Positions 1 through 9,407 of a stretch of DNA of 64,000 nucleotides are shown here, one piece after another. The DNA is taken from the NCBI GenBank assembly GCA_014803415.1, contig JAAVBZ010000003.1, forward strand, positions 60,633 to 124,632, read 5' to 3'. Made by a program: the position numbers and the translations under genes. The notes below the pieces were generated by a model. The model saw nothing but the letters and a program-made list of their open reading frames with translations, was not told where the DNA came from and searched no databases. This DNA comes from Lachnospiraceae bacterium (GTDB lineage: Bacteria > Bacillota > Clostridia > Lachnospirales > Lachnospiraceae). Within the stretch, counting starts at the first letter, position 1. Every line of letters begins with the position of its first letter.

Positions 1-324
1 CTTGTAGGGATTTATATTGGAACCATTGTGTCGGGACTGATCGCCAATGTGACAAAGCCGGTTATAATTTATAAAGTTATTTTGGATAAGCCGGTAAGAG
101 AGTATTTCATAGATTCCGTAAAATACATCATACTGCTATTTGCTTTGTTTTTACTTCTCAGTTTGATAAAATACGTCGTGATGCCTTCTGTGACGGTGGT
201 GTCTTTTGGGTTGATGTTTGTGATCATCTGTGTGGTATTTAATGGACTATTTTTAGCGCTTTTTAGGAAAACTGAAGAATTCATGTATCTACAGAATCTT
301 GTAATGGCAAAGCTTAAGCGGTAA
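1..324 (+). CDS. C-terminal end of a polytopic membrane protein, probably oligosaccharide flippase (Wzx/MATE-like); 5' end outside window
   Basis: Frame is open from base 1 (LVGIYIGTIVSGLIANVTKPVIIYK...); hydrophobic C-terminal segments typical of flippases. Confidence 0.6.
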   Translation, partial: LVGIYIGTIVSGLIANVTKPVIIYKVILDKPVREYFIDSVKYIILLFALFLLLSLIKYVVMPSVTVVSFGLMFVIICVVFNGLFLALFRKTEEFMYLQNLVMAKLKR

Positions 325-351
325 GTCATGAAAATGAAAGGACAAGTATAG

Positions 352-1947
352 GTGGAAGAAAAGAACGTAAAGAAAAATTTGTATCAGAGATGTTGCAGCC
401 TTCTGTCTGTTAAATGGCTGGCATGGGCGAGTGTGGGAGTCTTTGTGCTGCTTATGCTCCCGATTTGCTATCTGTCTTTTGTAAACAGGGCTTCAGGGGA
501 TGATTATGGATATGGTGTGTATACAAGGACAGCATGGATTTCTTCCCATTCATTGATTGAAGTGATTAAGGCATCCATACAGACGATACGCTCTTTATAT
601 TACAGTTGGCAGGGAACGTGGTTCAGTATCTTTGTATTTTCCCTTCAACCGGAGGTCTTTAGCAGGCACGCTTATGTAATTACTACTTTTCTAATGCTAT
701 TTTTACTGTTGGGAAGCACCTTTTTACTCTTTCAATATATTTTCCGGAAGAAGCTTCATTTTGACAAGTGGAGTGTCTTGATCATTACGCTGCTGTACCT
801 AATGCTCACCATAGAATTTGTTCCAGGTATTAAATCAGCGCTTTTCTGGTATAACGGAACGGTTCATTACATGTTGCCCTTTGCTATGTGCCAGTTCCTT
901 GGTTTATGGCTGATACAGTATATAGATACCCGCCGGAAAAGATATTTTGCAGGAATCACGATTTTCATGATACTGCTGGGGGGATCCAACTATCAGGCAG
1001 CTTTATTTGCTTTGATCGCAGTTTTTTACGCAGGTATTTCTATCTGGTTTTGCGAAAAGACAAGGAAATGGTATGATAGGGGTATCATATTGGTAATTCC
1101 CATGCTTTTAGAAATGGCTGGCCTGATAATCAGTATGAAAGCTCCCGGAAACAATGTCAGGGCAGGCGGAGAATTTGGTTTTTCCGTTTCAAAAGGACTT
1201 ACCACCATTGCAATGTCCTTTGTGCAGGGAATTTTGGATATCATCCGATATATGAAGGAAAAGCCTATTATGTGGATTGGCCTATTGGCGTTATTTCTGA
1301 TATTGCTGGAAGCCTTTATAAACCAGAAACAGGAATATCATATAAAATATCCCATTTTTATTGTCATTGGTTTATACTGTTTATATAGTGCCATGCAGGC
1401 GCCCGCAATTTATGCAGATGTCGAAGTTTCCCTTGGAGTGTATAATACGAATTATCAGGTGTTTCTATTGATGATGCTGGGAATTCTGGCGGTGATTGCA
1501 GAGAAAGCGGCCGGAAAGATCAAGAGTAGTTGGCATAAAAAGGAGCAAAAGAAAAATCGAGCGAAACAAGATATAGATATAAAGGCGTGGATTCACAGCA
1601 GGGTGGTAATGCCGGGACTTTGTATTTTAGCAGTTCTTTTAGTGCTTTGTAAAGGAAATGTGAAGCAGACCACATCCTACATCTGCTTATCTTATATTAC
1701 CAGCGGTCAGGCAGCTGACTTTAAGGAGCAGATGGAATTGCAGACGGACTTGCTAATGGAGGAAAATGTAAGTGATGTGGTGGTTCCTTTTATAAATGAT
1801 GACCAGGGACCTCTTATGCATATGCCGGTTACGGCTGACCCGGAGGCATGGGCGAACACAGTTACCCGGGATTTTTATGGCAAAAAGAGCGTGGTTGCGA
1901 TTCCCAGAGAGGAATGGATAGAAAAGTATGGGAGGGAGAATGAATGA
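352..1947 (+). CDS. Polytopic membrane protein, DUF6056-like
   Basis: 531 aa ORF with GTG start, many TM segments, motif SFVNRASGDDYGYGVYT; glycan-locus context. Confidence 0.65.
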   Translation: MEEKNVKKNLYQRCCSLLSVKWLAWASVGVFVLLMLPICYLSFVNRASGDDYGYGVYTRTAWISSHSLIEVIKASIQTIRSLYYSWQGTWFSIFVFSLQPEVFSRHAYVITTFLMLFLLLGSTFLLFQYIFRKKLHFDKWSVLIITLLYLMLTIEFVPGIKSALFWYNGTVHYMLPFAMCQFLGLWLIQYIDTRRKRYFAGITIFMILLGGSNYQAALFALIAVFYAGISIWFCEKTRKWYDRGIILVIPMLLEMAGLIISMKAPGNNVRAGGEFGFSVSKGLTTIAMSFVQGILDIIRYMKEKPIMWIGLLALFLILLEAFINQKQEYHIKYPIFIVIGLYCLYSAMQAPAIYADVEVSLGVYNTNYQVFLLMMLGILAVIAEKAAGKIKSSWHKKEQKKNRAKQDIDIKAWIHSRVVMPGLCILAVLLVLCKGNVKQTTSYICLSYITSGQAADFKEQMELQTDLLMEENVSDVVVPFINDDQGPLMHMPVTADPEAWANTVTRDFYGKKSVVAIPREEWIEKYGRENE

Positions 1948-3002
1948 TGAAGGAAATGTTGAAGCAAGCAGAATATGAGTTATTGCATTATCCCAAAAGG
2001 ACGATAGGCAGACGCATAAAAAGAACGGTAAGAATCATGACAGGCGTAAAAACAGAGCCTGTAGATAAAGTGAATTGGCCGAATGGACTTTTGGCGAACG
2101 GTCTTACGGATTATTATATGCAGCACAAAAATTCGGAGGAAGCAAGGGAAATTCTGGATTGTCTTAAACGTTATTATGACCGGTGGATCAACAAGGGATG
2201 CAAATTGTATTATCTTGATGATGCAGTCAGCGGTATGGCACTTATCGATCTTCATCAGATCACGGGAGACGAAAAGTACAAACAGGCGGCGGATAAAATT
2301 GCACAGTATCTGTTCAACCATGAAACTGATAAGGCAGGAAGTTTCGTCTATCGGCCGAAGCAGAAGAACGGCTATGTCTTTGCAGACGGAATCGGGATGG
2401 TGTGCCCTTTTTTATGTAAATACGGCAGTACATATGAAGATTCAAATGCGATCAATCTGGCAATTACACAGATGCAGAACTTTATTGAGTTTGGCATGGA
2501 TGCAAAGACTGGATTGCCATATCACGGCTATGAATATGAAAGCGGCGTAAAATACGGTATTATAGGCTGGGGAAGGGCAGCAGGCTGGTTGATGATGGGA
2601 ATGGCGGAAAGTCTTGAATATATGGAGGAAGCAAGACCCAGCTATGACATGATCAAACAGGCTTACCGGCGTCTGGTGGATAAAGTGGAAGCTTATCAGT
2701 TAGAGGGAGGTCTGTACAGCTGGCAGTTGGTTGCAAAGGATGGTCCTATAGATACCTCGGCTACTGCTATGATCTTGTATGCAATTGCCAAATCATTAAA
2801 TTCCAAGGTACTGATCGGTATTCATAAGTCCCGCATGCTGAGAGGGAGAGAAGCTCTATGGAATTCTGTAAAGGATGGTAAAATATACGGCTGCCTTGCA
2901 GAATGCCAGGGTTTTAGTATGTACCCTCAGATATATGGTGCTTACCCATGGTCTCTTGGACCAGCATTGTCGCTGTTTGCCATAACGGAGGAAAAAGCAT
3001 GA
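1944..3002 (+). CDS. GH88/GH105-like (unsaturated glucuronyl/rhamnogalacturonyl hydrolase-like) protein
   Basis: alpha6/6-barrel-like sequence with YLDDAVSGMALIDL, FADGIGMVCPFL, GWGRAAGWLMMGMAE; overlaps upstream stop. Confidence 0.65.
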   Translation: MMKEMLKQAEYELLHYPKRTIGRRIKRTVRIMTGVKTEPVDKVNWPNGLLANGLTDYYMQHKNSEEAREILDCLKRYYDRWINKGCKLYYLDDAVSGMALIDLHQITGDEKYKQAADKIAQYLFNHETDKAGSFVYRPKQKNGYVFADGIGMVCPFLCKYGSTYEDSNAINLAITQMQNFIEFGMDAKTGLPYHGYEYESGVKYGIIGWGRAAGWLMMGMAESLEYMEEARPSYDMIKQAYRRLVDKVEAYQLEGGLYSWQLVAKDGPIDTSATAMILYAIAKSLNSKVLIGIHKSRMLRGREALWNSVKDGKIYGCLAECQGFSMYPQIYGAYPWSLGPALSLFAITEEKA

Positions 3003-3910
3003 TCATTATTGAAGTAGCGGGAGGTCTTGGAAATCAGCTTCAGCAGTATGCTCTTTATCGAAAATTTGTGAGAATGGGCAAAGAAGCAAGACTGGATCTT
3101 TCCTGGTTTACGGATAGAGCTGTTCAGGAAAAAAGTAAAAACAATAAAGTGACGGAGCGTAAACTGGAACTTACTTTGTTTGACAGACTGGTTTTTGAAG
3201 TTTGCACAAAGGAAGAAAAAGCTGAACTGATCGGGCCTGAGGGCATACCGGGGAAACTGCGTAGAAAATTTCTTCCGGGCACTGTTCATTGGTTTAAGGA
3301 AAGTCAGATCTATCATCCGGAGCTGCTTACTTTTGATAATATGTATCTCAGCGGCTATTTTGCCTGTGAGAAATATTATGCCGATATTTTGTATGATCTG
3401 CGGGAGAAGATTCAGTTTCCCGAAAGCAATAATCCGCTGAATCGGCAGATGGTGCAGGAGATGAAGGAGTGTACTTCCGTCAGCGTGCACATAAGGCGTG
3501 GGGACTATCTGAATGAAGAGAATAGGGCCATGTTTGGAAATATCTGTACGGACGCGTATTATGACAAGGCTGTGGAAATGATAAAAGCAGAGGAAAAAGA
3601 TGTGCATTTTTATCTTTTCTCTGATGACATTCCCTATGTAAAACAAAAATACAGGGGAGAAGAATATACGATCGTTGACATTAATCATGGCAGGGACAGT
3701 TTTTATGATATGTGGCTGATGAGCAATTGCAAACACAATATTTGTGCCAATTCGACTTTCAGCTTCTGGGGAGCCAGGCTTAATGGCAATGAAGGAAAGA
3801 TCATGATAAGACCTACCATTCACAAAAATACCCAGACCTTTGACAAGAAGGAAATGGAAGAGCTGTGGCAGGGGTGGCGTTTTATCAGCCCGGAAGGAAA
3901 AATTCAGTAA
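2999..3910 (+). CDS. Alpha-1,2-fucosyltransferase-like, GT11
   Basis: GGLGNQLQQYA N-terminus and HIRRGDYL motif; ATG at 2999 overlaps previous stop. Confidence 0.85.
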   Translation: MIIIEVAGGLGNQLQQYALYRKFVRMGKEARLDLSWFTDRAVQEKSKNNKVTERKLELTLFDRLVFEVCTKEEKAELIGPEGIPGKLRRKFLPGTVHWFKESQIYHPELLTFDNMYLSGYFACEKYYADILYDLREKIQFPESNNPLNRQMVQEMKECTSVSVHIRRGDYLNEENRAMFGNICTDAYYDKAVEMIKAEEKDVHFYLFSDDIPYVKQKYRGEEYTIVDINHGRDSFYDMWLMSNCKHNICANSTFSFWGARLNGNEGKIMIRPTIHKNTQTFDKKEMEELWQGWRFISPEGKIQ

Positions 3911-3960
3911 ATGGAAAAGAAATCGAAAGATACCAAATCATATTTGAGGAGAAAATAGCC

Positions 3961-5568
3961 TTGGCTTCAGAAAAAGTAATGACAGTTTCAATTGGAGAAA
4001 TTTTATATTATGTATTTTTTTCGCTGCTGCTTTTGGCGAAGGGAATCGGGTTGTATGACGGACAGACCTTCTTTAAGCTTTTGCTTGTACCTGCCGTTAT
4101 TGCATGGGCAGCAAAAATGTGGCTGACAGAATATACGAAAAAAGAGTTTGTTATTACTGTTTTACTGCTGTGCCTTGGCGGAGGGATTTACCTGATATCG
4201 GGAGAAAAAGGAGCGCTGCTTTATATCTTTATGATAACAGGACTTAAGAATGTACCCCTTAAGAGGGTATTTGCAGTGGGTGGCTTTGTGTGGTCTGTAT
4301 CGTTTCTCGGTCTTACCTGGCTGAATGCGCTGCATCTTCTGGAAGGGCCCTTTAAAGTGCATGAAAAACTGGGTATGGGTATGATCATCAGATGGGGGCT
4401 GGGCTACAGCCATCCCAATGTACTGCATATTTCCTATCTGGTATTTGTCATGTTTCTGGTTTATCTTCTGGGGGAGAAATTTGATTTAAAATCCGCCTTT
4501 TTCTTTATGCTGGGAAATCTTGTGATCTATATTTATTCTGTCAGTAATACAGGAGTGATCGCAGTCACTTTTTATCTGCTGATCAGTCTATACTGGAAAT
4601 ATAAAAAGAATCTGAATATAGCGGAAAAGATACTGATCCAGATGGCAATGCCGTTTTGCGTATTGTTTTCTTTGCTGGCGCCTGTGGTTTTACAGGGAAA
4701 ACTTTTCGACATTGTCAATGACATTTCCAATACAAGGCTGAATCTGGCCAGACATTTTCTGAGCCTTTCTCCGCCCACGTTATTTGGAGTTAGGCTTTCC
4801 GATATCATAACATCACAGCTGACCATGGATAATTCCTACGTGTTTGCATTTGTAACTTACGGGACTGTCTTATTTGCAGTAATCTTTTTGGCTTATTTTA
4901 TGCTGGTGCATAAATACTGCAGGGATCAGAAAGGACAGGAGCTCTGTGCTATTCTGGCTTGTCTGGCGGCGGGGGTTACGGAGCCTTTTATGTTCAATAC
5001 TTCTTTTAAGAATATTTCCCTGTTGTTTATGAAAGATATTTTGTTTGAGGAAGAGAAGAAAGCAGAAATTCATATGCCGGGATACTTTTACAGGGAGTAT
5101 GTGTTTTCGCTTGAAAAACCACGCCGAATCTGGAATGCTGCTGCAAATAGAATAGCGGGAAGAAAAAAAACTATTATCATTGCGGTTTTGGTGGGATGCC
5201 TTGTCGGCGCTCTGGCATATCAGGGACTGAAAAAAGAACCGGAACGCATACTGGTTCCCGAACCATCCTGTGATATAGCAGTCCTTCAAAGAACAAGAGA
5301 CAGCCTGGAATCGGCTTATCTGAGCTCACCGGCAGATGTTCCAAAGGAAGCAGATGCAGTGATAGGCTATGCAGGCGGGGAAACGAAGATGATCATTTAT
5401 TCCGGCGGTATTGTGAAAATGGAACATATCAGAGGGCTGGTGTGCAGCAGTATTACAGCAGGAATGATCGTGGCAGTCATTTTCATGATTAAATATTTTT
5501 ACGGCGCTGAACGCATAGCAAGAGCCGGGCAGGGAGAAGTCTATGAAAAAGGTTCTGATCGTAAATAA
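3961..5568 (+). CDS. O-antigen/capsule polymerase-like (Wzy) membrane protein with additional C-terminal two-TM domain
   Basis: Polytopic N-terminal region with SHPNVLHISY; C-terminal segment TM-extracytoplasmic-TM; likely TTG start at 3961 after gaggag (track ORF begins 3865). Confidence 0.6.
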   Translation: MASEKVMTVSIGEILYYVFFSLLLLAKGIGLYDGQTFFKLLLVPAVIAWAAKMWLTEYTKKEFVITVLLLCLGGGIYLISGEKGALLYIFMITGLKNVPLKRVFAVGGFVWSVSFLGLTWLNALHLLEGPFKVHEKLGMGMIIRWGLGYSHPNVLHISYLVFVMFLVYLLGEKFDLKSAFFFMLGNLVIYIYSVSNTGVIAVTFYLLISLYWKYKKNLNIAEKILIQMAMPFCVLFSLLAPVVLQGKLFDIVNDISNTRLNLARHFLSLSPPTLFGVRLSDIITSQLTMDNSYVFAFVTYGTVLFAVIFLAYFMLVHKYCRDQKGQELCAILACLAAGVTEPFMFNTSFKNISLLFMKDILFEEEKKAEIHMPGYFYREYVFSLEKPRRIWNAAANRIAGRKKTIIIAVLVGCLVGALAYQGLKKEPERILVPEPSCDIAVLQRTRDSLESAYLSSPADVPKEADAVIGYAGGETKMIIYSGGIVKMEHIRGLVCSSITAGMIVAVIFMIKYFYGAERIARAGQGEVYEKGSDRK

Positions 5569-6754
5569 GTTTCTCTATCCCAACGGCGGATCGGAGACTT
5601 ATATATTCGAGCTGGGAAAGCAGCTTCAAAAAGAAGGATATGAGGTACAGTATTTCGGGATGCAGGATGAAAGAAATATTGTAGGCAATCATGCGGAGAG
5701 CTATACCGGCAATATGGATTTTCATACAGGGAAGCTTTCCAGGCTGATATACCCGTTTAAAATTATTTATTCAACAGAAGCAAGACGGGCTATCCGCAAG
5801 GTGCTTGATGATTTCGGACCGGATGTGGTACATCTGAACAATTTTAATTTTCAGATCACCCCTTCTGTTATTTATGAAGTGAAAAAGTATGAAAAGCAGT
5901 CAGGACATAAGGTGAAGATCATCTTTACCGCTCATGATTACCAGTTGATCTGCCCCAACCATATGTTGCGCTGTCCGGCAACAGAGGAGAACTGCGAAAA
6001 GTGCATAGACGGCGCATATATTAACTGTATGAAAGGAAACTGCATCCATAACTCGAAGGTAAAAAGCATTCTGGGAATGGCCGAAGGCTACTTTTATAAA
6101 TGTTTTAAAGCATACCGCTACATTGATACCGTGATCTGCCCCAGCCGCTTTATTCAGGAAAAATTGGAGCATAATCCGCTTCTTCGGGGTAAGACCGTGT
6201 TAATGTACAATTTTATTACGGCAGCTGACAGCGTAGATGGATCAGAAGAGAGTAAGAAAGAAGATTACGTGGTGTATTTTGGCCGCTATTCCAGGGAAAA
6301 GGGAATAGAGACGCTTTTAAAGGCCTGCGAGAGACTTCCTCATATTAAATTTGTGTTTGCGGGAAAAGGTCCTTTGGAAGAACAGGTAAATTGTATTAAG
6401 AACATAGAAAATAAAGGATTTCTGACTGGAAGTGAATTAAAAGACGTGATAAAAAGGGCCAGATTCAGTATCTATCCTTCCCAGTGGTATGAGAATTGTC
6501 CCTTTTCCGTGATGGAATCCATTCAATACGGCACTCCTGTATTGGGAGCAGACATAGGAGGGATACCGGAGCTGATCGATGAGAACGTTACGGGAGAATT
6601 GTTTGAGAGCGGAAACGGAGAGGAGCTGACACAGAAGATAGAAAAACTGTGGAATGATACAGAACTGACCGGAAAATATTCCCGGAACTGTCTGGGTAAG
6701 AAATTTATGACAGTGGAGGGGTATGCAGAGAAGATGAAGGAGATCTTGGCTTAG
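5543..6754 (+). CDS. Glycosyltransferase family 4
   Basis: NGGSETYIFELGKQL, YFGRYSREKGIETLLKA, PFSVMESIQYGTPVLGADIGGIPEL. Confidence 0.9.
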   Translation: MKKVLIVNKFLYPNGGSETYIFELGKQLQKEGYEVQYFGMQDERNIVGNHAESYTGNMDFHTGKLSRLIYPFKIIYSTEARRAIRKVLDDFGPDVVHLNNFNFQITPSVIYEVKKYEKQSGHKVKIIFTAHDYQLICPNHMLRCPATEENCEKCIDGAYINCMKGNCIHNSKVKSILGMAEGYFYKCFKAYRYIDTVICPSRFIQEKLEHNPLLRGKTVLMYNFITAADSVDGSEESKKEDYVVYFGRYSREKGIETLLKACERLPHIKFVFAGKGPLEEQVNCIKNIENKGFLTGSELKDVIKRARFSIYPSQWYENCPFSVMESIQYGTPVLGADIGGIPELIDENVTGELFESGNGEELTQKIEKLWNDTELTGKYSRNCLGKKFMTVEGYAEKMKEILA

Positions 6755-6776
6755 GCTGTTTTTGATAGGAAGCAAA

Positions 6777-6827
6777 GAGGAGCCAGATTACTCTGACTCC
6801 TCCAAAGATGTGTCCGCAAACGCATCT
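6777..6827 (+). terminator. Two consecutive stem-loops downstream of the GT4 gene (possible transcript end)
   Basis: GAGGAGCCAGA-ttac-TCTGACTCCTC (6777-6802, one mismatch) and AGATGTGT-N6-ACGCATCT (6806-6827, one G.U); no strong poly-T tract. Confidence 0.4.
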
Positions 6828-6875
6828 CCCAATTGCTATTTATACTATACTATAAACTTGTAAATTATGCAAGAA

Positions 6876-7668
6876 TTATATAAAATTGCTCAAGATTATC
6901 ATACGAGAAGTTAAATCTTTGTGAAGGGTAATAGAAGAAATACTTGTGTTTACAGAACTTTCGTATTCTTTTGTGATTTTTCCAAATTCACGTATGAATG
7001 ACTTTATTTCAGTTTTTGATACGTTCAATAGTTTCAGATAATAGCAAATAAGAACTATATAATCTCCAATTGTTTTAAAATTTATGTAAGGTAGTCCAAT
7101 TTCTAAAATCAGGCATTGCTTCATTGGTTTAGAAGGATCAAATTTTCTAAAACGGGTATCATAAACAACATTGTTGTGCGCTATAGCATTTCTTAGATCT
7201 TTGAGTGCATAAACATACTTATAAATAAGCTCACAATTAGTGTCACAAGAAAGGTTTATGCCTATTGCACGAGAAATTTTCTCTCGCATATCCAGTGTTA
7301 AGCAGGAAAGCAGATAACCAAAATCACCCATAGTAATAATTTCAAAAATTGCCCAAAGTGGGACTTCATTATAATTTATATTATTATAAAAGTGGGTGAT
7401 ATTAGGATTACCTTTCGATAAGCTGTGGCAATAAAGTTTTGTATGGAACCTTGAAGATTTAACTTATTATTCTGGTATTTCTTTTTAATATCTTCTGGAG
7501 TGCCAGAGGGAGCATTTTTATAGCTACTGACAGCTTTATCATACATGTCATAGATGCTGCTTAAATCAACTTCTTCCATAATTGTATTCAAGGCAATATT
7601 CTTGAGCGCTGTTTCAATGAACATCATTTTCCTATATAAAATTGACGATAATTCAGCAATATGTTACA
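6876..7668 (-). pseudogene. Abi-family (Abi_2/HEPN-like) protein, 5'-truncated and frameshifted
   Basis: Two ORFs (7376-7627 and 6876-7331) join into one protein if a base is added at AAAGG/GT: ...ATAYRKGNPNITHFYNNINYNEVPLWAIFEIITMGDFGYLLSCL...; HEPN RNxxxH motif (RNAIAH). Confidence 0.7.
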
Positions 7669-7670
7669 AT
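7642..7670 (+). promoter_or_regulatory. Sigma-70-type promoter, TTGACG-N17-TACAAT
   Basis: Direct reading; the -10 overlaps inverted repeat TACAATAAAA-atacg-TTTTATTGTA (7665-7689). Confidence 0.55.
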
Positions 7671-7703
7671 AAAAATACGTTTTATTGTACAAGGAGAAGA
7701 AAA

Positions 7704-7868
7704 ATGATTCTAACAATACCAAAAAATAGAAAACAGATAAGCAGACTTAGATTAGCAGAAATTACCAGAAAATCTGGAGTTAAAGAAAGGACTTCTTTTC
7801 ATACTAAATGTAAGCATGATTATTCTGCTTTTATTGCATGGTCACGAGAGAATTGGATAAGAAAGTAG
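7704..7868 (+). pseudogene. Short ORF, possibly remnant of a serine recombinase N-terminus
   Basis: aggagaag RBS then MILTIPKNRKQISRLRLAEITRKS...SFHTKCKHDYSAFIAWSRENW; weak resemblance to R-(V/L)-A-x-Y-x-R-x-S ... Y-x3-I-x5-6-W. Confidence 0.25.
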
Positions 7869-7901
7869 AAAAACCATATAAGTGCGAAAAGGAATAGATA
7901 T

Positions 7902-9407
7902 ATGAATGATAAATCGTCAGAGGAAAATTTTTTAAAAGAAAAAATAGATAAAATACTGCGCATCTTTAGAACAGTGATAGATTTCTATCGTATGGAATAT
8001 TCGGAAAATCTGACAGTGCTCTTTAATGAGACAGGGTTTCTGCTGATAATGCGTTTGTTTTACGGCGGGTATTTTGAAAAAGAGCAGGAAATGTCAGTAT
8101 CCGGAAGCAATAAATACAAGCTGGCTATCGATCTTAAGGAATTGCATGGTCAGTCACAGGAAATGATGGACGTCTTTTTAGACAGTATGGTACAGGAGTT
8201 TGAGGGCAACTCCAAAAAGAGACAAATGTTTTCAGGCCTTCAGGGATTTCAGTTTACAATAAAAAAGAGTTCCGTATTACGCCATATACTGGAAATTACC
8301 GAAGAAATATGTGAGCTTTGGGAAGAGACTGGCGACAAGGATGCATTATACGATGTGATATGCCAGATACATAAATTGTGCACAGGCAGCAGAGCGGATA
8401 AAGGCAGATATGTTTTGCCGGAAAGTATGGTAACACAGCTTTTGCAGCTTTTGAATCAGGAATGGGGATCCGGGATATTTATTTTACCAATTGCCGTCAT
8501 GGATCCGCAGTATGGCTCAGGAGAGATGCTTATTGCTGCGGGAAGATACTTAAAATACGCAGAGCTGTATGGGGAAGAAAATAATGAGGAACTGCGGATC
8601 TCAGCACAGATATTGAGCATCTTTGCGGGTCTTATAATTCAAGATGTGAAAGAAGATCTTCTAAAAGAAGAGATGGATCGGCATTACGATGTTGTGCTGG
8701 CGAATCCTCTTTTCAGTAATGAAAATGTAGAGGATAAGGTGTGGAATCTGTCGGATGATCTATGGAATATCAAAGGGAAGTATAATTTACTGATCATGCG
8801 GAGTCTTAAGGCGTTGGCACCAGACGGAAGTGCAGCCATTATCGTACCTGACAGTTTCTTGTTTTCATCCAGAAACGAAAGCAAAAAGGTCCGCAGATGG
8901 ATACTGGATACCTACAGTGTAGATATGATCCTTTCCCTGCCGGAAAAGACATTTGACTCCAATTCTGCAGTTCGTTCCAGTGTTTTGATTATCCGTAATC
9001 CTTATATGAGAATCGAGTGGCGCAGAGTGACAGATCATATCCTGTTTTATCAGATGAATGCAGAATCCGAAAGTAAGGAAAATGAGGAAGAATTTAAGGA
9101 ATTACTGCGGGTAAGAAATCAGAGAGACTACTATTACAGGGAGTGGCATGAGAAGTTACAGGACTTTCAGGAGAATTACAGCGGTGTTATTACTCCTATA
9201 GACTGGAGCTATCCTGATTTCTGGTTTGCAGATTATGATGTGATCGGCGCTAATGACTTCAATCTTCTTCCTGATCATTATAAACCGATAGAAAAGGTGA
9301 AGCTTCAATTTGAAGCTCCCGATAAACTGCTGGAGGAACTGATCGAGACGCAGAAGGAGATACTTAGCGATATGTATGAACTTCATGAGGAGATTCAAAA
9401 GATATGA
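7902..9407 (+). CDS. Type I restriction N6-adenine DNA methylase-like (HsdM-like) subunit
   Basis: Motif I DPQYGSGEMLIAAGRYL; motif IV position ANPLF (non-canonical for NPPF/Y); GKYNLLIMRSLKALAPDGSAAIIVPDSFLF. Confidence 0.8.
   Translation: MNDKSSEENFLKEKIDKILRIFRTVIDFYRMEYSENLTVLFNETGFLLIMRLFYGGYFEKEQEMSVSGSNKYKLAIDLKELHGQSQEMMDVFLDSMVQEFEGNSKKRQMFSGLQGFQFTIKKSSVLRHILEITEEICELWEETGDKDALYDVICQIHKLCTGSRADKGRYVLPESMVTQLLQLLNQEWGSGIFILPIAVMDPQYGSGEMLIAAGRYLKYAELYGEENNEELRISAQILSIFAGLIIQDVKEDLLKEEMDRHYDVVLANPLFSNENVEDKVWNLSDDLWNIKGKYNLLIMRSLKALAPDGSAAIIVPDSFLFSSRNESKKVRRWILDTYSVDMILSLPEKTFDSNSAVRSSVLIIRNPYMRIEWRRVTDHILFYQMNAESESKENEEEFKELLRVRNQRDYYYREWHEKLQDFQENYSGVITPIDWSYPDFWFADYDVIGANDFNLLPDHYKPIEKVKLQFEAPDKLLEELIETQKEILSDMYELHEEIQKI

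Noticed and set aside
2083-2550. 155-aa plus-strand ORF
   Set aside because: Out-of-frame overlap within the GH105-like gene, with basic, low-complexity-like composition; spurious.
2942-3823. 293-aa minus-strand ORF
   Set aside because: Antisense to the well-supported GT11 fucosyltransferase; its sequence has no recognisable domain and looks like a mirror of the coding frame.
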